This document shows, in pieces, positions 47,506-56,736 of a stretch of DNA of 64,000 nt (positions within the stretch are counted from its first letter, which is position 1; the number at the start of each line of letters is the position of its first letter). A program made the position numbers and the translations under genes. This DNA comes from JAXLYE01 sp046351595 (GTDB taxonomy: Bacteria > Myxococcota_A > Polyangia > Palsa-1104 > JAEUJZ01): contig JAXLYE010000001.1 in NCBI GenBank assembly GCA_046351595.1, positions 1,674,001 through 1,738,000 on the forward strand, read 5' to 3'. The notes under the pieces are model-generated. The model did not search any database. It saw only the letters and a program-made list of their open reading frames with translations, and was not told where the DNA came from.

Positions 47506-50127
47506 TCAGCGCCGCCGCCGCCGCAACAGCCCGAGCCCCAGCCCCAGCCCGGCGAGCAGCGCCGGACCGAGCGGCGGCGGCACCGGCAGCGTCCCGACGG
47601 TGGCGCACGAGCCCAGGCCGCCGCCCGCGAGCACCGGGCAGTCGCCGCCGAGCTGGGCGAGGCCGATCTCGGCGTGGTTGTTGCTGGCGTCCAGATCGCG
47701 GGTCATCGACGACAGATCGACGCTGAACCGGCGCTCCGAGCACGAGCGCGGCAGCGTCAGCACGATCGGCGGCGCGCTGCCCGGATCGAGCAGGCCGCGG
47801 CGGCAGCGCAGGATCGTGCCCTGGTCCTGACAGAACCAGCCGTCGCCGGCCTCGAACGGCGGCACGGCGACGCCAGCGGGCGGCGCGATCTCGACCACGA
47901 CCTCGAGGGCCGGCACCAGGCCGGGGTTGCTGACCAGGACGTCGAGCACCTTCTGCTCCAGGGGGCGCGGCTGCTCGGGGTGATCGCTGACCACGAGCTG
48001 CAGGTCGACGCCGGCCGGGGCGGTGCCGGCGATCGGGTCGCGCGCCGTATTGTTCGCGGCGTCGGGGTCGCTGATCAGCGCCGGCGGCGTCACCGTGACC
48101 TCGTAGCTGAGGTCGGGCAGGCCGACGGTCACCGGCATCGTGACGGTGAAGGTGGCGCTCGCGCCGCTGACCAGGTCGAGCGCGCCGGCGCCGGACAGCG
48201 CGCCGCTGCCCGAGGCCGCCGGGCAGGCGCCGGGCGAGGTGCTGCTGCACGCCCAGGTCACGCTCCGCACCCCGACCGGCAGCGTATCGCCGAGGCGGGT
48301 GCCGCGCGCCGGGTTGGGCCCGTCGTTGCGCACGACCACCGTGAACACCAGATCCTGGCCCGGCACCGCCGCGGCGCCGCCGAGGCTGTCGCTGAGCGTC
48401 ACCCGCAGATCGGCGGGCGCGCAGACCAGGCCGCGGATCCGCATCGGGCTGCCCTGCAGGCGCGACTGCACGCCGGCCGCACCGTCAGTGGCGCCGTTGG
48501 CGGCGAAGGTCGCGAGCGCGTCCGACGTGGTGGTGCCGGCGGCGCCGCCGCTGCCGCCGAGGGTGGCCGCGTCCAGGCCGGTGCCGGCGACGAGCAGCGC
48601 GCCGCCGCCGCCGCCGCCGCCGCCGCCGGTGGCCTCGCTGTTGGGGGAGGTGGTGGCGCGACGGTGCACGCCGCCCGCGCCGCCGACCGCGCTCAGCCGC
48701 AGGCTGGTGACGCCCTGCGCCTCGCCGGTCAGAAGGAGCACGGTGCCGCCGCCTCCTCCGCCGCCGGGTCCGTCGGTGCCGCTGATCAGCGCCGGCGGGA
48801 CCGAGTCGCCGCCGGCCTGCCCGTCAGCGCTGAGCGTGCCGCCGCCGCGCAGCGTATTGGCGAGGAGGAGGACGATGCCGCCGCCGCTGCCGCCGCGCCC
48901 GGCGTTGGTGACCGCGGCGGTGTTGTTGTCGCCGTGGCCGGCGCCGCCGCCGCCGCCGAAGAACAGGCGGCCCTGATCGACCAGCGCGAGCGCGTGGCCG
49001 CCGCGCCCGCCGACGGAGGCCCGGCTGCCGCCGCCCCAGCTCGCATCCCCGGGCGGGACCGCGGTCGGGCTCAGCGCCGTCGTCGACAGCGCGTAGCCGC
49101 CGCGGCCGCCGCCCGACGAGTCCGCGGGCTTGTCGTTGGCGGTGTCGTACTCGGGGTCGAGCTTCCAGGCGGCGAGCGGATAGCGGGTCGTGTCCATGAC
49201 GCCGGCACCGCTGTAGACCTTGCCGTTGCTGGCGCCGCCGCCGCCGCCGCCCGCGGCGTTGTAGCTGTTGCCGCCGCCGCCGCCGTTGGCCGGCGCGCCG
49301 CGGCCGTACGCGCCGCCGAGGGCCTGGTACTCGAGCGCGCCGCCGGCCACTCCCTCGCCCTTCTGGCCGCCGCGCGTCACGTCGGTGCGGTAGGTGGTGT
49401 TGGCGAGCGTGCTGATGTTGATCGCGGCCGCGCCGCCCTGGAAGCCGCTGCCGCCGGCCCGGACCGCGCCGTCGATCACCGCGGACTCGGCCACCACCGC
49501 GACGATGCCGCCGGTGCTGCCGTTCCACGGGGTCGCCGACAGGGTGCCGCCGGCCTGCACGTTGAGCGCGGTGTACTGCGGCACGCGCACGAGCTGCGTC
49601 TTGCCGGCGGCGCTGTACGCATTGCGGGTGCCGGTGCGGCCGCAGCCCGCGGCGACGCCGACGATCCCGGTCGCGGTGTCGACGCTGCTGACGGTGATGA
49701 GCTCGTACAGGCCGGCGCCCTTGAGGTCGGTGACGGTGCCATAGCTGGCCGCATCCGAGCTGTCGATCTCGGCGCCCTGCGCCTGGTGGAGCAGCGCCAG
49801 GTCCCCAACCTTGAGCACCCCGAGCGCAGCGCCCGGGGTCACCGCGATCGAGGCCGCGCCGACCGCGACATCGCCGACGACGCGGAAGTACTGGTTGACC
49901 GTGGCGACGCCGCTGAAGCTCATGCTGCCGTCGCTGCCGAGCAGCGCGCTCGGGCGCTCGCCGGTCAGCCGGTCGGCCGGGTCCGGCGCCGCGTCCCCGG
50001 CGCTGCAGCCCCAGCCCACCGAGCAGGCCGCGACCAGCCCGAGCCCGCGTACCAACCAGCCGAGCGTCAGGCGTCTGTTTCTGTCGCTGGCTCGGCCCCT
50101 GTCCCTGTCCGTGCCCTGCTCGCGCAT
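47506..50127 (-). CDS. Gly-rich surface protein with DUF11 domain and C-terminal sorting-like tail
   Basis: 873 aa from ATG 50127, set by GAGGAG upstream. The signal ends in VGWGC (possible lipobox). Then: a beta region, a long Gly-rich domain (residues about 230-570; runs such as GGGGGGG, GAGHGDN), a DUF11/CARDB-like domain (DLRVTLSDSLGGAAAVPGQ, FTVVVRNDGPNPARGTRLGDTLP), a second such domain (VLDVLVSNPGLVPALEVVV), and a tail LPVPPP - hydrophobic helix LGPALLAGLGLGLGLL - RRRRR. That tripartite end resembles MYXO-CTERM or PEP-CTERM type sorting signals. Both an N-terminal lipobox and a C-terminal anchor are unusual together. Probably surface exposed; role unknown. Confidence 0.82.
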   Translation of the reverse strand: MREQGTDRDRGRASDRNRRLTLGWLVRGLGLVAACSVGWGCSAGDAAPDPADRLTGERPSALLGSDGSMSFSGVATVNQYFRVVGDVAVGAASIAVTPGAALGVLKVGDLALLHQAQGAEIDSSDAASYGTVTDLKGAGLYELITVSSVDTATGIVGVAAGCGRTGTRNAYSAAGKTQLVRVPQYTALNVQAGGTLSATPWNGSTGGIVAVVAESAVIDGAVRAGGSGFQGGAAAINISTLANTTYRTDVTRGGQKGEGVAGGALEYQALGGAYGRGAPANGGGGGNSYNAAGGGGGGASNGKVYSGAGVMDTTRYPLAAWKLDPEYDTANDKPADSSGGGRGGYALSTTALSPTAVPPGDASWGGGSRASVGGRGGHALALVDQGRLFFGGGGGAGHGDNNTAAVTNAGRGGSGGGIVLLLANTLRGGGTLSADGQAGGDSVPPALISGTDGPGGGGGGGTVLLLTGEAQGVTSLRLSAVGGAGGVHRRATTSPNSEATGGGGGGGGGALLVAGTGLDAATLGGSGGAAGTTTSDALATFAANGATDGAAGVQSRLQGSPMRIRGLVCAPADLRVTLSDSLGGAAAVPGQDLVFTVVVRNDGPNPARGTRLGDTLPVGVRSVTWACSSTSPGACPAASGSGALSGAGALDLVSGASATFTVTMPVTVGLPDLSYEVTVTPPALISDPDAANNTARDPIAGTAPAGVDLQLVVSDHPEQPRPLEQKVLDVLVSNPGLVPALEVVVEIAPPAGVAVPPFEAGDGWFCQDQGTILRCRRGLLDPGSAPPIVLTLPRSCSERRFSVDLSSMTRDLDASNNHAEIGLAQLGGDCPVLAGGGLGSCATVGTLPVPPPLGPALLAGLGLGLGLLRRRRR

Positions 50128-50637
<510 letters not shown>

Positions 50638-50814
50638 CTACTCTTCCATCGGCGCCTCGATGAAGCGCTTGCACGACGGGCAGGTGTAGACGGGCCCGTA
50701 GTCGCCCCAGCCCTTCTTCAGCTTGTCACCCTTGCAGAAGGGACAGACCAGGTTCGACGTGCGGCCCGCGGCGATCTGGTCGAGGACCTTGCGGACGTCT
50801 GGGTTGTCGCTCAT
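50638..50814 (-). CDS. Small zinc-ribbon protein
   Basis: 58 aa from ATG 50814, set by GAGGAGAG upstream. Two Cys pairs (CPFCKG and CPSCKR) 20-odd residues apart make a treble-clef or ribbon zinc site, with KLKKGWGDYGPVYT between. The N-terminal helix reads PDVRKVLDQIAAG. Such tiny zinc ribbons often bind nucleic acid or RNA polymerase, but no function is assigned. The stop is in the 11-bp repeat array. Confidence 0.8.
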   Translation of the reverse strand: MSDNPDVRKVLDQIAAGRTSNLVCPFCKGDKLKKGWGDYGPVYTCPSCKRFIEAPMEE

Positions 50815-50872
50815 CGCAGCTCTCCTCAGTGACTGGTTCGGCGCGTCGATCGTAACCCAATCTGGCGCGGCC

Positions 50873-50946
50873 CGATCTGCCAGCACGATCTGCCAGCACG
50901 ATCTGCCAGCACGATCTGGCGGCTCGATCCGGTAGCTCGATCCGGG
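50873..50946. repeat. 13-bp tandem repeat
   Basis: CGATCTGCCAGCA three times (50873-50911), then two diverged copies (CGATCTGGCGGCT, CGATCCGGTAGCT) and a partial one. It lies between the cyclase stop and the zinc-ribbon start. A repeat of this kind could be an iteron-like binding site or a slippage array. Confidence 0.85.
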
Positions 50947-50975
50947 CCCGCGCGCTGGCGACGCCGCAGGCCGCC

Positions 50976-52340
50976 TCAGGCCAGCTTGAAGAGCTCGAGC
51001 GGGGCGCTGCGGCCGCGCACCACGACCTCGCCCAGGCTGTCGGCGCGCACGCGCAGGCTGGCCGCGGCCTCGACGACCTGCTTGGAGGCCAGGATCTGAG
51101 CGCCGTGCTCCTTGGTCAGCTGCTCGATGCGCGCCGCCAGGTTCACGGTGTCGCCGATGATCGTGTACTCCTTGCGCTTGTACGAGCCGATGCTGCCGGT
51201 CAGGACCGGGCCGACGTGCAGGCCGATGCCGAGGCGGGTTTCGGGCAGGCGGCCGGCGGCGACGGCGGCCGCCAGAGACTCGGTGATCTCGATGGCGGCG
51301 CGCACCGCGTGCTCGCAGTCGCGCCCGTCCGACAGCGGCGCCCCGAACAGCGCCATGAAGCCGTCGCCGAGGAACTTATTGATAAACCCGTTATGTTTAT
51401 TGATTATGTCAATCATGAAGGCAAATAAGTCATTAAGATAGGCGACCACTTCCTGCGGTGTGCGCTTTTCGGCAAAACGCGTGAAGTTGCGGATATCCAG
51501 GAACAGCACGCAGACCTCGCGCAGCTCGCCGGCGAGCTCCGTCGGCTGCTGCAGCAGCCTCTCGACGACGCCGGGCGAGACGTACTGGCCGAACAGGGCG
51601 GTGACGTGGTTGCGCTCGGCGACAAGGCGCAGCGAGCGCACGATCCGCTGCTTGAGCTGCAGCGTGACGACGCCGGCCGCGACGCCGCAGATCGCGAGCG
51701 CGCTGGCCTTGGCCGCGTGGTGGAACGGCGAGTAGAGCAGGATCGACAGCGACGCGCTCGACGGCAGGCTCGCGGCGTAGGCGTAGATCAGCATGTACTC
51801 GAGCGCGGCCACCAGCCCGGTGAAGACGCAGATCTTGAAGTCGAGGCGCAGCGCGCTGAGCACGATGAACAGGAAGTACAGAAACGGCGGCGGCATCAGG
51901 ATGCCGGTGAGCGAGCCCGTCGAGCGGACGAACAGGAACACCAGCAGCGTCGGCATCGAGACCTCGACGACGACGTTGAGGTAGCGCAGGACAGACAGCG
52001 ACCGCTTCTGGCCGGACTCGATGCTGCGGATGAAGTAGCGGCGCAGCAGGAGCTCGTAGCCGGCCAGCAGCACCATCACCAGCGCCAGGCGCAGCGTCAG
52101 CGGGCGGTGCAGCGAGAACAGGACGAAGCGCTCCCAGAAGAACTGATACAGGGTCAGGAAGGTGGCGCTGCCGATGCCGCAGCAGACCGCGATCACCGAC
52201 GCGCGCAGCTGCTCGCTCTGCAGCGTCTCGCGCTCCAGGGCCGACAGCAGCTGCAGCTCGGTTTCGCTGGCGGCGCCCGGCTCGCTGGCGGCGCCCGGCT
52301 CGCTGGCGGCGCCTGGCAGAGGCTTCACAGGCTCATCCAT
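50976..52340 (-). CDS. Membrane class III adenylate cyclase
   Basis: 454 aa. The N-terminus has three GAASEP/T units from an 18-bp repeat (52264-52317). About six transmembrane helices (45-225) lead through a short linker to a class III cyclase domain (272-454). Metal Asp residues are D282 (LDIRNFT) and D326 (LGDGFM); adenine-selecting residues are Lys322 (NKFLGDG) and Asp397 (IIGDTVN); transition-state Asn400 and Arg404 follow in NLAARIE. So it should make cAMP from ATP. The DNA for residues about 300-325 (51374-51440) is about one quarter GC, very unlike the rest of the gene, although the protein stays in register and conserved. Confidence 0.93.
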   Translation of the reverse strand: MDEPVKPLPGAASEPGAASEPGAASETELQLLSALERETLQSEQLRASVIAVCCGIGSATFLTLYQFFWERFVLFSLHRPLTLRLALVMVLLAGYELLLRRYFIRSIESGQKRSLSVLRYLNVVVEVSMPTLLVFLFVRSTGSLTGILMPPPFLYFLFIVLSALRLDFKICVFTGLVAALEYMLIYAYAASLPSSASLSILLYSPFHHAAKASALAICGVAAGVVTLQLKQRIVRSLRLVAERNHVTALFGQYVSPGVVERLLQQPTELAGELREVCVLFLDIRNFTRFAEKRTPQEVVAYLNDLFAFMIDIINKHNGFINKFLGDGFMALFGAPLSDGRDCEHAVRAAIEITESLAAAVAAGRLPETRLGIGLHVGPVLTGSIGSYKRKEYTIIGDTVNLAARIEQLTKEHGAQILASKQVVEAAASLRVRADSLGEVVVRGRSAPLELFKLA

Positions 52341-52399
52341 TGAATCAGGATAAGCCGAAGCGGCGCGCGCTGCTGGGCCGACGGTGGGCGAGAGGGGGC

Positions 52400-54436
52400 T
52401 CAGCTCGTGCGGCGCAGGAACTCGGCCTCGTCGATCTGCTCGATGCCGAGGGTGGTGGCGCGCCCGACCTTGGTGGCGCCGGGCTCCTCACCGACGACCA
52501 CGAAGTCGGTGCGGCGCGACACGCTGCCGGCGACGATCGCGCCCGCGGCCGCGGCCCGGCGCTCGGCGGCCTCGCGCGAGAGGCCGGTGAAGGTGCCGGT
52601 GAGCACCACGGTCTTGCCGGCGAGCGGGCCGCTCGGCGGCACTTCTTCGACGGGCGCGACCCCGGCGCGGCGCATCTTGTCGAGCATGGCGCGGTTGCGC
52701 TCGTCGGCGAAGTACTCGCTGACCGAGCGGGCGATCACCGGGCCGATGCCGGCGACCGCGCCGAGCGCCTCGGGCGTCGCCGCCGACAGCGCCTGCAGCG
52801 ACGGGAAGGCCCGGGCCAGGAGGCGCGCCCCCTGCGGCCCGACGTGGCGGATGTTGAGCGCGATCAAAAAGCGCGCGAGCGGCCGCGGCCGCGCCGCCGC
52901 GATCGAGCGCACGAGCTTCTCGGCCGCGCGCGCGCCGAAGCCGGGCAGGCCGCGCAGCCGCTCGGCGTCGAGGAGGAACAGGTCGCCGGGGTCCGACACC
53001 AGGCCGGACTCGATCAGCGCCCAGGCGGTGCGCTCGCCCAGCCCGTCGATCTCCAGGACCTCGGCGAAGTGATCGAGCCACTGCACGCCCTGCGACGGGC
53101 AGCCGGCGCGGTTGGGGCAGCGGAAGTCGACCTCGCCGGGCTTCTGCAGAAGCGCCGCGCCGCACGACGGGCACACCGTCGGGAACTGCCAGGGCGGCGC
53201 GTCCGCCGGGCGGGCCGCCAGCACCGGGCCCACGACCTCGGGGCGCACGTCGCCGGCGCGCCGCACGATCACGGTGTCGCCCTCGCGCACGTCCTTGCGC
53301 CGCACCTCGTCGGCGTTCGAAAGCGAGGCCAGCGACACCGTGGCGCCGCCGACGAAGACCGGCTCGAGCACCGCGAACGGCGTCACCTTGCCGCTGCGCC
53401 CGGTGTTGACGACGATCTGCCGCAGCCGGGTCGTGCGCTCCTCGGCCGGGAACTTGTACGCGACGGCCCAGCGCGGCGCCTTGGCGGTGGCCCCGAGCTC
53501 GGCGCGCTGCCGCAGCGAGTCGACCTTGATCACCACGCCGTCGATGGCGTAGCGCAGGCCCGGGCGCTTCTTTTGCCACTCGTCCAGGTAGGACTCGACC
53601 TCGGCGAGCGTGCGGCACAGGCGCTCCTCGGGGTGCGCGGGCAGCCCGGCGGTGCGCAGCCACTGGAGCTCCTCGCGGTGGCGCAGCGCCTCTCGCGGCT
53701 CGACGGCGCCGGTGCCCCAGCACAAGAGCTCGAGGCCGCGCGCCGCGGTGATCGCCGGGTCCTTCTGGCGCAGGCTGCCGGCGGCGCCGTTGCGCGGGTT
53801 GGCGAAGGCGCGAGCGCCCTCGGCCTGCTGGTTGAAGCGCGTGAACGCCGCCAGCGGCAGCAGCACCTCGCCGCGCACCTCGAGCAGCCGCGGCGGCCGC
53901 TCGAGCAGCAGGCGCTCGCGCACGCCGGCGACGCCGCGCAGGTTGGCGGTCAGCTCCTCGCCGACGAGGCCGTCGCCGCGCGTGCCGCCGCGCTGGAGCA
54001 CCCCGTCCTCGTAGACCAGCGAGACCGCGATGCCGTCGATCTTGAGCTCGCACACGAGCTCGACGGCGCCGACCGCGCGCTCGACCCGCAAAAGCCACGC
54101 CCGCAGCTCCTCGCGCGAGAACACGTCCTCCAGCGACAGCATCGGCGCGACGTGGGCGAGCGGCGGGAAGCCGGCGGCCGGGCGCCCGCCGGGCCGCGCC
54201 GTGGGGCTGTCGGGGCGCACAAGCTCGGGGTGCGCGGCCTCCAGCGCGCGCAGCTCGCGGCCGAGCGCGTCGTACTCGGCGTCCGCGATCTCGGGGCGGT
54301 CGTCGACGTAGTAGCGCTCGTCGTGGTAGCGGATGAGCTCACGCAGGGCGGCGCTGCGGGCTGCCGCGCTCTCGTCGGTGCGCTCGGCCGGTTTGGGGGC
54401 GCTGGGCGGGTCCGGGTCGCTCACCCTGCGCACCAT
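52400..54436 (-). CDS. ligA: NAD-dependent DNA ligase
   Basis: 678 aa, normal LigA length. Ia domain YHDERYYVDDRPEIADAEYD; adenylation Lys132 in CELKIDGIAVSL; RGEVLLP; VNTGRSGKVTPFAVLEPV (OB fold); four-Cys zinc finger CPSCGAAL...CPNRAGC; helix-hairpin-helix region GLPGFGARAAEKL and GIGPVIARSV; C-terminal BRCT (GKTVVLTGTFTGLSREAAE). It seals nicks using NAD+, essential for replication and repair. The start ATG 54434-54436 adds a short Pro-rich leader. It is 94 bp from the recombinase gene on the same strand. Confidence 0.97.
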   Translation of the reverse strand: MVRRVSDPDPPSAPKPAERTDESAAARSAALRELIRYHDERYYVDDRPEIADAEYDALGRELRALEAAHPELVRPDSPTARPGGRPAAGFPPLAHVAPMLSLEDVFSREELRAWLLRVERAVGAVELVCELKIDGIAVSLVYEDGVLQRGGTRGDGLVGEELTANLRGVAGVRERLLLERPPRLLEVRGEVLLPLAAFTRFNQQAEGARAFANPRNGAAGSLRQKDPAITAARGLELLCWGTGAVEPREALRHREELQWLRTAGLPAHPEERLCRTLAEVESYLDEWQKKRPGLRYAIDGVVIKVDSLRQRAELGATAKAPRWAVAYKFPAEERTTRLRQIVVNTGRSGKVTPFAVLEPVFVGGATVSLASLSNADEVRRKDVREGDTVIVRRAGDVRPEVVGPVLAARPADAPPWQFPTVCPSCGAALLQKPGEVDFRCPNRAGCPSQGVQWLDHFAEVLEIDGLGERTAWALIESGLVSDPGDLFLLDAERLRGLPGFGARAAEKLVRSIAAARPRPLARFLIALNIRHVGPQGARLLARAFPSLQALSAATPEALGAVAGIGPVIARSVSEYFADERNRAMLDKMRRAGVAPVEEVPPSGPLAGKTVVLTGTFTGLSREAAERRAAAAGAIVAGSVSRRTDFVVVGEEPGATKVGRATTLGIEQIDEAEFLRRTS

Positions 54437-54530
54437 AGCCTGGGCCCAAGACGCTGGCGAGGCGCTGGCGGACCGCGGCGGGCGGGCCCGCTTCAGCGAG
54501 GCGGCGACGAGCGCAGCCCGACCGCGGGCG

Positions 54531-55631
54531 TCAGGAGCGGACCTTCGAGCGCCGCACGGAGCGCGCCCGCCGCAGCGCCTCGGGGGCCCGGTCGGCGCGC
54601 CGCTCGCCGTCGCCGCTCGCGCCGTGCTCCGAGACTTGCACGGGGCCGTGCACCGGGGCGTCGGGGCGCGCCGCGGGCTCGACGACGCCGCCGCGCTGCA
54701 GGGCCTTCAGCAGGTCCGCGACCATGGCCGCGTGCCACGTGCCGCCGCGCGGCGGGCGGTAGCCTTCCTTGTAGAGCGCGGCGCCGATCTGCCGCAGGCT
54801 CAGCTCCATCGCGCGCAGCCGCTGGGCGCGCGCCGCCGCCTCCTCGCGGGTGCGGCTGCGCTGCTCCTTGCGCCGCCGCCGCTCCGTCGGTGCGACCAGC
54901 TCGCCGCTGGCGCGCAGGAGGATCGTGCGCACCACGGTCGGCTGCCACTTGCCGCCGCGCGGCGCCGGCACGCCCTCGCTATTGAGCTCCGTCGCGATGG
55001 CGCGCAGCGTCTTGCCCTCCTGGCGCCACGCCTGCATGCGCGCGATGACCTGCGCGTGCGCGTCCACGGCGATGATGCGCAGCCGCCCGTTCGCGTCGGT
55101 CTCGGCGACCCGCCGGGCGCCGTAGGGCGTCGCGCCGATGTGCACGCCCTGCGCCTTGAGGTGGCGCATCGCCTCGCTCGTGCGCTCCGAGATGGCCTCG
55201 CGCTCCCACTGCGCGACCGAGGCCAGGACGTTGAGCACCAGCCGCCCCGACGCGGTGCGCGTGTCGATGGCGTCGCCGATCGACAAGAGCGAGAAGCGCC
55301 CCGGCAGGAAGTAGCGGTCGACCAGGTGGCCCAGGTCCTTCACCGAGCGCGTCAGCCGATCGAGCTTGCACACCAGCAGGATGTCGCCGGCGCCGGCCTC
55401 CAGCGCCGACAGCGCCTTCTGCAGCTCGGGGCGCGTCAGCGACTTGGCCGACTGGCCCTCGTCGGCGTAGATGCGCACCAGCTTCAGATCGAGCGCGGCG
55501 CAGTATGCGCGTATCTTCTCGCGCTGCGCGCTCAGGCTCACGCCCTCGCTGGCCTGCAGGTCGGTGCTCACGCGGATGTAGCCGATGACACCCGAGGCAC
55601 CGGCCGGAGCCGTGCGAACCAAACCCGCCAT
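54531..55631 (-). CDS. Large serine recombinase / resolvase-family protein
   Basis: 366 aa. The catalytic domain has GYIRVSTDLQ with nucleophile Ser22, RIYADEGQSAKSLTRPELQKAL, LVCKLDRLTRSVKDLGHLVDRYF, and LNVLASVAQWEREAISERTSEA. A recombinase-type DNA-binding region follows, with two similar helical units (QEGKTLRAIATELNSEGVPAPRGGKWQPTVVRTIL and SLRQIGAALYKEGYRPPRGGTWHAAMVADLL pattern, in pieces). The C-terminus is a charged Arg-rich tail. Such enzymes cut and rejoin DNA at att or res sites. No transposon ends, phage genes or att repeats were recognised around it; an AT-rich upstream region (55632-55740) has an inverted repeat and likely its promoter or target site. Confidence 0.9.
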   Translation of the reverse strand: MAGLVRTAPAGASGVIGYIRVSTDLQASEGVSLSAQREKIRAYCAALDLKLVRIYADEGQSAKSLTRPELQKALSALEAGAGDILLVCKLDRLTRSVKDLGHLVDRYFLPGRFSLLSIGDAIDTRTASGRLVLNVLASVAQWEREAISERTSEAMRHLKAQGVHIGATPYGARRVAETDANGRLRIIAVDAHAQVIARMQAWRQEGKTLRAIATELNSEGVPAPRGGKWQPTVVRTILLRASGELVAPTERRRRKEQRSRTREEAAARAQRLRAMELSLRQIGAALYKEGYRPPRGGTWHAAMVADLLKALQRGGVVEPAARPDAPVHGPVQVSEHGASGDGERRADRAPEALRRARSVRRSKVRS

Positions 55632-55668
55632 GATTTCACCGTAACACGGCTATCGCGATTTGATGTGT

Positions 55669-55682
55669 AGATTAAATAATCT
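55669..55682. promoter_or_regulatory. AT-rich inverted repeat upstream of the recombinase
   Basis: AGATTA-AA-TAATCT in the most AT-rich intergenic stretch of the region, 38 bp upstream of the recombinase ATG. It could be part of the promoter, an operator or a recombination site. The rest of 55632-55929 shows no gene. Confidence 0.4.
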
Positions 55683-55929
55683 TCGACTTGTCGCGGTAAT
55701 CGCAAAAGCGACCGTCGCAGCGATCATCGCACAGCGCCCCGCCCGTACGTCCATGTCAGCCGGCCGGCGCCGGCTCAAAGCGGGCCTGTCTGGTCTGCTT
55801 GAGGGGAAGGGCAACCGCACGCTTCGGCGACGACAGCGCGAGCGGCGGCGGCCGATGCGCCTCGGCGGCTCCCTGCGCCGGCGGCGACGGCTTGGGGACA
55901 GGACGCGGCAGGCGACCGCGCGCCCGCCG

Positions 55930-56589
55930 CTACTCGCTAAGAAACGGCGCCAGGAAGCGGTCGGCCGCCTCGATGATGCGCGGCAGCGACGCCACCAGCG
56001 AGTGGTCGTCCTCGAGCTCGATCAGGCGGACGTGGCGGCGGCCGGCGGCGAAGGCGCGCGACACCGCGGGGTCGACCACGTCGTCGCCGCGGCCGTGCAG
56101 GACGAGGGTCGGCACGCGCACGTCCGGCCCGTCGGCCGCAAGCTGCTCCTTGGCGTCGGTGATGAAGCCGAAGTCGACGCGCGCCGGCTGGCCCGTCACG
56201 TGGTCGAGCGTCTCCAGCCAGCCGCTGTCCTGCCAGCGCCGCCAGCCGTCCTCGCCCAGGCGCTGCCGCCACCGCGGCACCAGCTCGAACGCCGGTGCCA
56301 GAAGGACCAGCGCCGCCACCCGCGGATCCCGCGCCGCAACCTCGGCCGCGGTCAGGCCGCCCAGGCTCGAGCCGAAGAGCACGACGCGCTCCGCCGTGCC
56401 CCCGATCGCGGCCCGCACCGTCTCGAGCATCGCCGAGATGCGCAGCCGCTCGAGCGAGGGCACGCGCACGTCGAGCCGCTCGAGGTGGACCCCCCGGCGC
56501 GCGTAGTGCTGCGCCAGCGCAACACCCTTGGCCGAGCCAGGTCCCGAGGCAAAGCCGTGCAGGTAGAGGAAGCGGGGTCCGCGGCGCAT
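55930..56589 (-). CDS. YqiA/YcfP-family alpha/beta hydrolase
   Basis: 219 aa. YLHGFASGPGS near the start (oxyanion), nucleophile Ser75 in FGSSLGGLTA, acid in GRGDDVVDP and His in DDHSLV. This fits the YqiA-like esterase group, cytoplasmic with no signal peptide. Substrate unknown. Neighbours are unrelated. Confidence 0.88.
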   Translation of the reverse strand: MRRGPRFLYLHGFASGPGSAKGVALAQHYARRGVHLERLDVRVPSLERLRISAMLETVRAAIGGTAERVVLFGSSLGGLTAAEVAARDPRVAALVLLAPAFELVPRWRQRLGEDGWRRWQDSGWLETLDHVTGQPARVDFGFITDAKEQLAADGPDVRVPTLVLHGRGDDVVDPAVSRAFAAGRRHVRLIELEDDHSLVASLPRIIEAADRFLAPFLSE

Positions 56590-56736
56590 GCCCTGGTTGT
56601 ACAGCGTCGAGGCGGCGGACGGAACCGGGTTGCGCGCCGCGCCCGGGCCGCGCCTGCGTCTGAGAGGCCGCTGCGCGCTCCGTGCAGGACGTGACCGGCC
56701 TTGACGCCCGCAACGGCTGAGGTGTCAGATGCGCGG

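Noticed and set aside
50873..50946. Replication-origin iterons
   Set aside because: Only three good copies; no replication initiator gene or AT-rich unwinding region nearby.
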